Shown: one piece after another, positions 9,449-19,290 of the stretch
Numbering within the stretch: the stretch's first letter is position 1
Layout: every line of letters starts with the position of its first letter
NCBI RefSeq assembly: GCF_027744825.2
Contig: NC_071339.1
Coordinates: 25,483,501 to 25,547,500 of the forward strand
From: Synchiropus splendidus
Lineage: Eukaryota; Chordata; Actinopteri; Syngnathiformes; Callionymidae
Length of the DNA stretch: 64,000 nucleotides
Direction of reading: 5' to 3'
The notes under the pieces: model-generated
What the model was told of the DNA's origin: nothing
The model's input: the letters and a program-made list of their open reading frames with translations, nothing else
The model's database searches: none
Made by a program: the position numbers and the translations under genes

Positions 9449-11652
9449 TGAATCAGAATCAGAATCAGAATCAAAATTAAATTTATTGCCATGGTCAGTG
9501 GGGAGCCCACTGACTAGGAAAGTGCCTTGGAATAAAGTGCAACAAAAAACAAAAAACAAATAAAATAAAATAAATAGAATAACATAACAACAAGGCTGTT
9601 CACGAATTTAACAGTCTGACGGCCGAGGGAAAGAAGCTGTTCCTGTGACGGGAGGTTCTGGTCTGGATGGACAGTAGCCTCCTGCAAGAGGGAAGAGGAA
9701 CAAACAGTCTATGTCCAGGGTGAGAAGGGTCGGCTCTGATCCGACCTGCACGTCTCTGGGTCCTAGAGGCATACAGGTCCTGAAGAGGTGGCAGGCTGCA
9801 ACCGATCACCTTCTCAGCAGAACGTACGATGCGCTGCAGTCTGCTCTTGTCCCTGGAGGTGGCACTGTTGTACCAGACGGTGATAGAGGAGGTGAGGATG
9901 GACTGGATGATGGCCGTGTAGAACTCCACCAGCAACTTCGTTGGCAGTCGTAGTTTTCGTAGCTGCCTCAGAAAGAACATTCTCTGCTGGGCCTTCCTGA
10001 TGAGGGACCTGATGGTTGGCTCCCATTTGAGGTCCTCAGTGATGGTGATTACCAGGAAGCAGAAGGAGTCCACAATAGGAATGGATAAACCAGCCAACAT
10101 GAGAGGGGACAGAGAAACTGTTACTCTCCTGAAGTCTATGACCATCTCCACTGTCTTCTGAGCGTTGAGCTCCAGGTTGTTGTGGCTGCACCACGACACC
10201 AGCCGCTCCTGTAAGCCGACTCATCTCCATCTGAGATGAGCCCGATGATGGTGGTGTCGTCCGCAAACTTGATCAGCTTCACGGACTCGTGGCTGGAGGT
10301 GCAGCAGTTAGTGTTCAGAGAGAAGAGCCATGGAGAGAGAACACAGCCCTGAGGAGACCCAATGTTGAGGGTCCGAGTGTCAGAGACAGTCGTCCCCAGC
10401 CGCACACGCTGACTTCGGCTGCTCAGGAAGTCTGTAATCCATCTGCAGAGGGAGTCCGGCACGTCCAGCTGGCGAAGCTTGTCTTCAAGCAGAGCTGGAA
10501 GAATTGTATTAAAGGCAGAGCTGAAGTCCACAAACAGGATCCTGGCATAGGTTCCTGGGCAGTCCAGATGCTCCAGAACGAAATGAAGGGCCTGGTTCAC
10601 TGCATCGTCCACAGATCTGTTGGCTCTGTAGGCAAACTGCAATGAGTCCAGGTGAGAAGCAGTGATGGACTTCTGGTGAGACAGAACCAGGCGCTCAAAG
10701 GACTTCATGACCACAGACGTCAGTGCCACCGGTCTGTAGTCATTCAGCCCTGTGATCCTGGTCTTCTTGGGAACAGGGATGATAGTGGAGGACTTAAAGT
10801 AGGCAGGTACATGACAGGACACCAAGGAAGCATTGAAGATGTCAGTGAACACTGGAGCCAGCTCAGCAGCACAATGATTCAGGATGGCAGGGGAAACTCT
10901 GTCCGGACCTGCCGCCTTCCGAAGGTTCAGCCTCCTGAACTGAGTGCGCACGTCCTGCTCCATGATGTCAAGAGAAAGAGGAAGAGGGGGGAGGTGAGGG
11001 GGTGGCTCATCAAAAGTGTCTGTGATCGACTTTGCTGTCTCAGTGACATCGTTCATCTTAGTTGTGTCACTAAGAGACAGCATAGTCCTTTGTTGTAAAG
11101 TGTAACATGGGGCTGGAGAGACCACAGAGGTGTTGGTGCAAAATGGCTGCTCAAAGCGACAATAGAAGTTGTTAAGGTCCTGTGCAAGACCGAGGTTGTT
11201 CAGACTGTGGGGGGCACGTGGCTTGTAGTTAGTGAGCACCTTGAGCCCTCTCCACACCGCAGCCGAGTCATTGGCTGAGAACTGCTCCGTGAGTTTATCA
11301 GAGTATGCGGCCTTAGCTTTCTTCAGCTCCCTCTGAAACCGATACTTCAGCTCGTTGTAGCAGTTCCTGTCCCCACTCTTGCGAGCTGCCTCCTTCTCCC
11401 GTCTAATCTGGCTGAGTTTAGTTGTGAACCAAGGTTTGTCATTTGCATAACTCACCTTGGTGCGCGTTGGAACTATGCACTCTTCACAGTAGCTGATCCA
11501 TGAAGTCACGGTGTCTGTATATTCATCCAGATTATTGGTCGCAGCCCTGAACACCTCCTAGTCTGTGGTCTCCATACAAGCCTGCAGCTCCTCTTTAGCT
11601 TCACTTGTCCAGATCTTCATGCTCCTCACAACAGGCTTTGCCAGCAGGCAAA
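9449..11652 (-). mobile_element. LINE (Rex1/CR1-L2-like non-LTR retrotransposon), 5'-truncated
   Basis: The element reads right to left. Its 3' end is a short (GATTCT)n tail (plus strand about 9449-9471) after an A-rich untranslated region with GGAATAAAGTGCAAC. The empty site is visible at about 19038, where GTTAGTGAAGTGGGATGATT is continuous; here the same sequence is split between 9441-9448 and 11653. At most 2-3 bp are duplicated at the target. A second 3' end of the same family lies at about 12573-12830. The endonuclease domain is missing. Confidence 0.85.
9600..11640 (-). pseudogene. LINE ORF2 reverse transcriptase (endonuclease missing)
   Basis: 11554-10136 gives 472 aa: a linker, the RT fingers (RKAAGPDRVSPAILNHC, NDYRPVALTSVVMKSFERLV), palm motifs (FVDFSSAFNT, SPQGCVLSP) and the catalytic KLIKFADDTT. 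After a frameshift close to 10205, 10199-9600 continues with WCSHNNLELNAQKT.EM and the C-terminal segment KWEPTIRSLIRKAQQRM..ADPSHPGHRLF typical of fish Rex1/L2-like ORF2. Upstream, an in-frame stop near 11560 separates WTSEAKEELQACMETTD. The function was target-primed reverse transcription; this copy is inactive because of truncation and a frameshift. Confidence 0.88.
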
Positions 11653-11890
11653 GAAGTGGGATGATTCTTGAGCTGGCAGTGGAGAGAGAGCTCAACTTTG
11701 ATACGACAGGCGGCAGATGCCATGAGGCGTGGGACAAGATCAAGCGGGAACCTGCCTGACACCATCACACGGAACTCAGCCAACTCCGTGAACAGTCTCC
11801 GGATCCACGTCATAGCAGCGCCTGGCTCTCGTCAAACTCATCCCATGGCTTGGAAGCAGCAAATGTGGAACGATTCAGCAGCTTGTAGGC
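11653..11890 (-). pseudogene. DIRS gag N-terminal part (resumes after the LINE)
   Basis: Minus-strand reading gives SGRFPLDLVPRLMASAACRIKVELSL.. and upstream FRELAEF..., which match the better preserved copy at 26041-25682. Ends at the satellite junction (CTTGTAGGCC). Confidence 0.6.
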
Positions 11891-12440
11891 CATATTTTCA
11901 TGTCCAGAGGCTATTCTTATCAGTGATTGAACAGTCCAGAAAAGTAGATTTAGAGCTGAATATACTAGAAAGAGTGTTTTTCCTATAGTTGCAGGTGAAG
12001 TTTTCCTGTTCTGAGTCCCCCCTAAGCAGTGAGTGAACAATGCAGAAAACGCGTTTTCAGCCCAAGAAAAGTTGGGTTTCAAACGAAAAAAAAAAAAAAA
12101 AGTTGATAACCCTCTGTCATACAGTTCAGAAAGCTATATTTCATGCTGAACATACTAGAAAGTGGGTTTTTCCTATAGTTGTAGGTGATAATTTAATGTT
12201 CAAAGGCTATTCTGATCAGTGAGAGAACGTGGGCTTCGGGCTTTCGGAACAAAAGCATAAAAACATTGATAACTCTCTAAAAAAAGTTCAGAAAGGTATA
12301 TTTAGTGCTGAACTTATGATAAAGAGTCTTTCTGCTCTAGTTTGATATTTACATGTTCATGTGAGACTTTTCTGGTCAGTGAGTGAATCGTGCAGAAAAC
12401 GTGAGATCAGAGTGACAGAAGGTGGGTTTCCGACAGAAAA
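11891..12440 (+). repeat. ~185-bp satellite, about three monomers
   Basis: AAAACGCGTTTT box at about 12046-12057, TAGATTTAGAGCTGAATATACTAG at about 11945, and repeated TTTTCATGT/AGGCTATTCTGATCAGTGA landmarks. Starts directly at the DIRS gag end. Confidence 0.8.
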
Positions 12441-13560
12441 CCTAATGTGGATGGATGATGTGATGGTCCACTCCCTATGACCTATCCTGGGAGTTTTCAA
12501 TCGTTCCCTTTTTCCATCTCTATTTGACCGTAGTCCAAGTGTTGCAGAGATGGGAGGAATATTGGGATCAGGAGGTAAAGAATCAGAATCAGAATCAGAA
12601 TTTAATGTATTGCCAAGTGTTTTGGAATAAAGTGCAGACAAAAAAAAAAACAAAAACATAAAATAACCATAAAATACCCATAATATACCCATAAAATACC
12701 CATAAAATACTACTACTAATAATAATAATAATAAACAAATAAAATCTCCCACAGAGCAAGAACTTGACTGTGGAGAAGAGGAAGCGACATGGCGATGTAA
12801 GCACCCCTGCCAGGCACCTCGTGTGACCCAGCTGGAGGGCTCCATCGCCTCTCCCATCCCTCAATGACCGAAGTCCGGGTGTTGCAGAGATGGGAGAACC
12901 ATAGGCTAATGTGGAGATGCGCTAGACGGGGATTCGCCCAGAAACGTTGGATGGACTCGCTGCCTGAAAAGTATAGCGGTCGTCCAAAGGAGAGTGCGCG
13001 TTTCGCCGCACTTAACTGCTTGCTAACAGGTGACAAAGCACCAGCGGAGTGCAAAAAGGACAGCACTGCAACGTCCAGACCTCACGCCTTAATGATTGCA
13101 GGCCTACTGGCCTACTAGATGTCTTGCGCCAATGACCTCACCCCTAAGGTCGCGCAAAATATTGTTAGTCCGAATGTAGTGTAGTGGCACCAATAACCCT
13201 CGATACAGTGGGTTTGGGCATCCCCCTGGGGCCCTCTCCTTGCCAAATCAGTGCTTCCCGACTACACAGCGGAACCTGATGCCATCCCATAGCCACAGCA
13301 CTAGTTTGAGCCCAACGTTGAAGAACACACTTGGCACTAATATCCGTCCATATTTGGAGGGAGAACTCGGCAGTGGAGACATGTTTGGCCAATGAAGAAG
13401 CGCTGCGGAAGAGAAACACTTTATTGCACCAAAAACACAAAAGCATCAGCCCTCCTGAAGTTCGCTCGGCTCAGGAGGGAGGGCGTTGCACCACCTGACC
13501 GAAGGAAAAAGGTGTATTTAGATGAAGAGAGCCCCCCCTCGGTCAGCTAGCGATTCTGTC
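12441..13560. repeat. Spacer repeat shared with 21950-22730, containing a LINE 3'-end fragment
   Basis: The sequence GATGGATGATGTGATGG..CCTATCCTGGGAGTTTTC recurs at 21953-22030, and GTCTTGCGCC..CCTCACCC..AAGGTCGCGCAAAAT at 13118-13160 recurs at 22409-22455, so this is one repeated module following satellite. Within it, 12573-12830 is a Rex-like LINE 3' end (CAGAATCAGAATC tail, GGAATAAAGTGCAGAC) with an imperfect ~30-bp direct repeat on each side (about 12525-12555 and 12863-12893). No gene supported. Confidence 0.6.
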
Positions 13561-14270
13561 ATCTATTGGCCAAAGCTGCTGGAAGCACCTGCAGACAGGA
13601 CAACATGAGGCAAAGAAGAACCAGCTACATCAGAGAAACAGAAATTTGGAAAAGTTGAGGCGGAAGCCCAGGAGGTTGCTTGGCAGATTTCTGCCAAAGA
13701 AAGTCCTCTGAAGGCAGCTTGGGATGTTGCCCCTTTTTACCACCTGCCAGAATCACCCACAGCTTCTCTCTTTTCCTGAAGGCCTTGAATCCATTCAGAT
13801 AAGCTCTCAGTGCACTCACGGGACACACCTTGTGCAAGCGCTAGTGGTTCTCATACGGGTGGGGGGAAGGACAGAAAGCCTTCATGGAGGCAGACAGAAA
13901 TTTGGGAAAAAAGGTTGGAGTGAGACCACCGAATCACCAACACCAAATCAAATACAGTCAGGACTAATTGAGAAGGCACATAGTTCTCCAAACCCTCCTG
14001 ATGGAGGCCAGGGACAGGGGGAGAGCTGCTTTGTAAGCCACCAGCTCCAAAGGAGCCTGATCAAGTGGCTCGAAGGGAGCTTCAGAGAGAGACTTTAATA
14101 CCAATTAAAAACCCCAATGGGGCAGATGCATTTGGAGGTGTTTAGCTTCAGCCGAGCATCGTCGCATGTCAGACTTGATCCGGTAAACTGCAGGGTCGGC
14201 TTATGCCTGTCAATTCTTACCGGTCACATGCCGCCGGAGTCGTCACATCTGGCACATTAAGCGAAGAAGC
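13561..14270 (-). pseudogene. DIRS tyrosine-recombinase fragment, copy 2
   Basis: Minus-strand 13837-13625 reads HKVCPVSALRAYLNGFKAFRK, then LWVILAGGKKGQ, the DIRS YR segment (CPV.AL..Y..R...FR). An adjacent frame on 14100-13980 preserves parts of ..EAPFE.L..LELVAYKAAL. Similar but separate copies lie at 22730-23110. It contains only a recombinase fragment and is out of frame. Confidence 0.6.
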
Positions 14271-14590
14271 TTGAGACTTGATGAGGAGAGGATGGTAGAT
14301 TTTGTGCTGAAGATACTATAAAGAGTCTTTTTCCAATAGTTGCAGTTGATATTTTAATATTCTGAGGCATCCCTGAGCAGTGAGTGAACAGTGCAAAAAA
14401 CGCGTTTTCAGCCCGAGAAAAGGTGGTTTTCGGACCGTCAAAAATACAATTGCTGATAACCCTCTGAAAACAGTTCAGAAAGGTAGATTTAATGGCGAAA
14501 ATACAAGAAAGAGTCTTTTTCATATAGTTGCTGGTCATATTTTCTTGTTCTCAGGCTACTCTGATCAGTGAGTGAACAGTGCAGACAACT
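14271..14590 (+). repeat. ~185-bp satellite, under two monomers
   Basis: AAAACGCGTTTTCAGCCCGAG at about 14398 and GATAACCCTCTGAAAACAGTTCAGAAAGG at about 14454 match the consensus landmarks. Confidence 0.8.
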
Positions 14591-15600
14591 GTTGGTAACC
14601 TACTATAACCGTTGTTCTCAGAATTGTGTGACGCCCTCTAGTGAGGCTTTGCTATTGGATATTCTCCCGGAACCCAGTTCCGGCACTGAAGAAAAAAAAC
14701 ATGAGCTTGCCACCTAATGGGGGCAGACTACTCCCCTATACAGGGGGTGGTATAATAATGCCTCACCCTCCATTCAACTTCCTCACTGAGTGCGGTAGCT
14801 GCGTGACGAGACTCGAGGGCTTCGCACACTTCGGAGAACAATGGTAACAATACGAAACCTACAGTTCTCCTTCAGCGTGCTCCGCCCTCTAGTGATGCTT
14901 CGCTATTTGATAACCCCAAGAGCTAAGCGAGGGGAGAAATATACCCCCAGCAAGCCGTCACTAGTGAGTAAATACGACCCCTCGCAGTGAAACGCCCCCC
15001 CTAGTGAGGACACCGCCCCCGTGGCGGCCCGAGACATAACCACCCAAACAAACACTGCAACACACTGCACCTAGGAGTAGTCATAAACTCCTACTCCGAG
15101 TCTTGAACGGGCAATAACTGAAATTATTTCAGGGACTCGGAGGGTCCCGCAGGGCTTCCGTTATGCAACCTAACTCCAACTGAGGAAAAAAGGGAAGAAG
15201 GAATGGAATTAGCTTGCAGAACACACACTCTGAAGCCGGATGGCCAAATCTCCAACAGCATTTAGGGCTGACTGCAAGAAGCTTGGTTCACACTATATAT
15301 GCCTCATACATGAACCTAAAGGGGAGGCCAACCATCTCTGGAGTCCCCAGGGTGGCGCCTGTAATGGAGAGGGATCCTGAACCAAACTTGGAAACAAATG
15401 CAGGCTCAAGATGACACCAGAACCTGATTCTACAACAGTGTCCTTGGCCTGTTAGAAACAAAGCCCCAAAAGGAGAATTAATTTACCCATGTCCTGTCCA
15501 TCATGAGTCCTGCAAATGAAGGTGGTGGACGGGAAGCGAGCCTGGTTCACCTGCGAGAAAGGTGAGCGAGGTGTCGCTGAGCCACTAACCTGTTAGAAAT
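14591..15600. repeat. DIRS-type terminal/leader region with iterated CGCCC(T)CTAGTGA motif
   Basis: Three related blocks: GTGACGCCCTCTAGTGAGGC (about 14627), CTCCGCCCTCTAGTGATGC (about 14880) and ACGCCCCCCCTAGTGAGG (about 14990). Such CCCTCTAGTG blocks are familiar from termini of fish DIRS elements. There is a palindromic stretch around TAGGAGTAG..CTCCTACTCC (about 15072-15100). I see no gene here. Confidence 0.45.
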
Positions 15601-16240
15601 ACAACACTATAAGAGAGGTTCAAGTGGCTTAACATGATGGAAGGAGATGTCCAAAACGGGAATTCTGGTCTTTTCTTCCCAGACCAGAGGTTGTAAGACT
15701 GTGGGAAAAAAAAAAAAAAAACATATAGTGAGGGAATGACAGATATGATGCTGGAGTAAGATTGGATCTGTTATAACAGCATCACGCTCCCTTCGAATTC
15801 GTAAGAAGGTGAAGGATTGTAACTGAAGAGTATGCACCTGATCAGACCTCCATGATTCACGAATGTGCCATGGAGTTCGCTGACGCCTCCACAAGATAAG
15901 CTCTGGCAAAGGTGGAGACCGAAGACCATGAAGCTGTGGAACATATCTCTTCCATCGGTACTCCACGCGGCAGGGCTGTGGAGGAAGCCGTGCTACAGGG
16001 AGAGTGTGTCTGAGTGCCTTCCGGTACAGCCTGTCCCATGAACTCGTAAAACAGGCAGATGGCTGACCTTGGACAGAAAGAAAGACGCTGAGTAGAGAGT
16101 GCTACCCCGTGCTGGCAGCCGCCATAGCAGATAAGGAGACTCTCTGACCATCTAAGACATTTCACCCTTTTAAAGTAGCAATCCAGTGCCCTCACTGGCC
16201 ACAGAGTGAGCAGGAGAGCCTGTGATGCATCCTCATGTGG
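15601..16240 (-). pseudogene. DIRS tyrosine recombinase, copy 3
   Basis: The minus-strand frame 16230-15857 reads LWPVRALDCYFKRVKCLRWSESLLICYGG..G.ALSTQRLSF, the DIRS YR core segment, and ends YLVEASANSMAHS, matching the family C-terminus. The catalytic H-x-x-R/S-T-R interval is largely lost (frameshift and deletion). Lies 3' of the RNase H remnant. Confidence 0.7.
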
Positions 16241-16720
16241 AGGTGATGCATGAACTGATGATGAACTGATGCATCTGTAGGAGGAAGAGTTAACTTTGGG
16301 TTGGATGGCTGGATTGGGATGGACGGTGACTGGGGAGCCATCAATACCAAAACAAATACAGTCAGGGATGACAGACAGGGCACGTAGGCGCGGGGGTGGT
16401 GACTTCAGGCCTCCTCCTGCTTGGACCAGGTGCAAGTCCCAAAACTCGCCGTTCACGAGTTGCACTAGTTCTGGAAACCAGGGGCACTGGGGCACACCAG
16501 GGTCACAATGATCGCACGCCGAACCTGAGTTTTCAGTCTCCGAACCAGAGGAAGCAACACGCAAGTATGCGGGAAAGCATACAGGAGGCCCAGGGGCCAG
16601 GTCACACGAGCCAGAGAGTCGACCCCTAGTGGCGGGTTGTCGGACCTGCGAAGAGAGAACCAGAGGGGGCATTTGTGATACTGTAGATCAAAGAGACTGA
16701 AGAGCAAAGAGATGGATCAC
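16241..16720 (-). pseudogene. DIRS RNase H C-terminus and linker, copy 3
   Basis: Minus-strand 16707-16600 reads KCPLWFSLRRSDNPPLGVDSLA..WPLGLLYAFP, equal to the segment at 27001-27050 on the plus strand. It then passes into VCPSAPGFQN / VPQCPWFPELVQLVNGEFWDL in another frame. Confidence 0.7.
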
Positions 16721-17547
16721 CGGAGTCCCGAATCTCTGCCAGATCAGGTCTCTTAAGGACGCTGTCACTGCCCACAATGTGTTCTGGGCAGTCAGGTGAA
16801 GGTGCAGGCCCCCAATCCACTTCTGAAGAGCTCGTATGTTGAGCAGACCCAGCTGGACCACAGCGTGGGCCGCTGCCATGTTACCCAGGAGAGAAATCAT
16901 GCCGTGAGCGGGACCCCGAGCACGATGTGCTCCAACACCAAGCTGGTGTGCGCTCATGAGTCCTGTTTGGACCTGGCTAGAAACAACCAGTAGTCCAAGA
17001 ATCCAAGAAACTGTCAGAATCCGCAGACCCTGTCTCCTTAGTGGTTCAAGCCTCGCCTCCACGCAATTGGCGAAGGTGCGAGGCACTAGAGAGCTGTGTG
17101 TACTGATACACCTGACCCTCTTGCCCAAACCGGAGAAACTTCGTGTGACTCGGCCAAACTGTGTTGTGGAAGTAGGCGTCTAAGATCTATGGAGGTCTTC
17201 CACTCTCACACTCTGACTCACTCCAGGAGTCTCCTGGTAGTCCGGAACCGCTGTCTGGTCATGAATTGGTTGCGGAGACTGAGGTCCAGAACAGGTGTCC
17301 ACTCTCCTATCTTCTTGGGTTCCAGAAAGTACCAGGAGTAAAACCCAGTGTAGGAGGATCGCTTTGGCACTAGCTCAATTACTTCCATTGACAGGAGAGC
17401 GCAGACCTCCTCCATCAGACATGACTGCTGGTTCTCTGAGTTCACCCTGGTCCATGTGGTGTCGCAGAACCTGGGGGTTGACTGTGAAACTGAAGGGCGT
17501 GTCAATGACCGAATATCTTCTCGATCCATATGGGCAGGTGAGGACAC
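16688..17547 (-). pseudogene. DIRS reverse transcriptase, copy 3
   Basis: 17547-17218 encodes TPRFCDTTWTRVN..CALLSMEVIELVPKRSSYTGFYSWYFLEPKKIGEW.PVLDLSLRNQF. After a gap, 17128-16900 encodes LVPRTFANCVEARLEPLRRQGLRILTV and QTGLMSAHQLGVG. It has the same internal palm deletion as copy 1, so the deletion predates the duplication of these copies. Confidence 0.78.
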
Positions 17548-19290
17548 AGGCTCTTTTCAGAAGATACTCTGTCAAAACAGGCGCCCAGAGCAAAGTAGCG
17601 GACTGGGCCATCGGTGGTCAGCGGCCACTCTTCTGGGGAATTCCAGTCCCGTTGGTTCTTCAAAGACAGACTCGCATTTGTTAGGTGAGCCGTCAGAGGA
17701 AGTAGAGGACCCCAAACTTGTGATGACTTGTGTGATGAACCCGGGCTGCAGTGTACCTTGATCTGACACTGCAATTCTCCTAAGATGGACACAAATCATC
17801 CTCAGAAAGAGATGACTCAGTAGATGATGCCTGCCTCTGGGAGGTTTGGAGGGCTGCAGAGAACAGAATCACAGACAGACATCGCATCAGACATCCCACG
17901 AGGGAGCTAAGAACAGAGCAGGTCTGGCGCAGCGCCTACTGTGTGATCCTCTAAAGTGGTGGCTTTCGCGGTCCTGTGGTGACCCCTGCTGGAAACTGGC
18001 GAGTCTGAGGAATAAAAAGAATTAATGGCAGAATTGAAAGTCTCCTGACTTTTGGCTGGAACCGGGATATGTTGAGAGACGGGAAAGAGTTATTTGATGC
18101 CTATGCTTCTTATTGTGGCGAAGCTGATGAAAAACATAACTTCTTAACTCCAGAAACTTCCCCAGGGACAGTTCTGGCATCAGGGATAAAGAGGCAGAGA
18201 GACCGTTACTATACTGTTCGGACTCCTGAGACGATGGCAAACAAAGACAAATTTTTGAAGCCGGAGTTCGCACTGACTGGAACCGGAAGAGAACGTGGCG
18301 GGTGATAAACCGTAATTTTGGGCAGAGAAGAAACAGACCAAATACCAAAGTAATGCATCTTATTTTTTATTCAAGTTAGACTTTGGTTTAGATGCATACT
18401 TTTAGATACAAAGTTCTTCCTACGCTTTTGGAGGGAGCAGAGGTGAGAGCAACCAACTGGTCTCTCCAAGAGGAGCAGCGATGATCAGAGGGACTATGAT
18501 CCGCACGGCTGGGCTGACCCCGCCCCTTCGACCAGCGGCGGTGTTTCCCCCGGGCGGCGGCTATTTGTGGAGGAGGCGCTGCGAGCAGAAGACCACGCCG
18601 ACGGAATGTTGAATTTCCAAAATCTCTGGTGGAGTGAGAGAGGTTCTGCGATGGATGAGCCAGTCGACGGAGCTCATAAGGAGCGCGATGATGTTCTCAA
18701 GCGCTATGAGCTGGTTGCCGACAGAGTAGACACCATTCTACTGTGTGATGGTGGCTCTGTCAGCGCCGGGTGGAATAGTCAATCCTCAGGGCGGAGGTTG
18801 AGCTCCAGGGGCGAGGGCATCGCGCATCGCGCATGACGGCTAAGTGAGAGGGAACGCCACGCCGCAAATCCAAAACCTCCACCTTGCAGTAAGCTCCATA
18901 CCTGACCACGTGCGGTCCTAGGGCCAGTGGAGTGTCAGAACAGCGCCGGGAATAGTCCGGATTTCTTCCAGTTGTGGGAAGAAAACATGCGGTCGTACCC
19001 TGTATGTTGTCTCACCATGCAACGCCAGCACGCCGTTAGTGAAGTGGGATGATTCTTGAGCTGGCAGTGGAGAGCTCAACTTCCATACGACAGGCGGTGG
19101 ATGCCATGTAGCGTGGGTGACGATCAAGTGGGAACCTGCGTGACTCCACCACACGGAACTCAGCCAACTCTGGGAACAGAGTCTCCGGATCCACCTCATA
19201 GAAGCGTTGACTCTTGTCAAACTCATCCCATGGCTTGGAAGCAGGAAATGTGGAACGGTCCGGCTGCTTGTAGGCCAGTCGCAGTGCCCT
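17548..19290 (-). pseudogene. DIRS gag and gag-RT linker, copy 3
   Basis: Collinear with 7111-9448 plus 11653-11890 but without the LINE and without LTR-like block 2, so it serves as the empty-site reference for both. Minus-strand remnants include ..SLTRVNASMRWIRRLCSQ.. and ..SHLIVTHATWHPPPVV... The gag end meets satellite at about 19290. Confidence 0.6.

Noticed and set aside
10289..11098. Plus-strand frames opposite the LINE reverse transcriptase
   Set aside because: Antisense shadows of a clear RT coding sequence.
12357..12857. 166-codon minus-strand frame with GYFMGILWVF repeats
   Set aside because: Translation of the ATACCCATAAA simple repeat in a LINE 3' tail.
15857..16672. Single 271-codon gene
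   Set aside because: It is a chance merge of RNase H-YR linker and YR remnants of a DIRS copy read partly out of frame.
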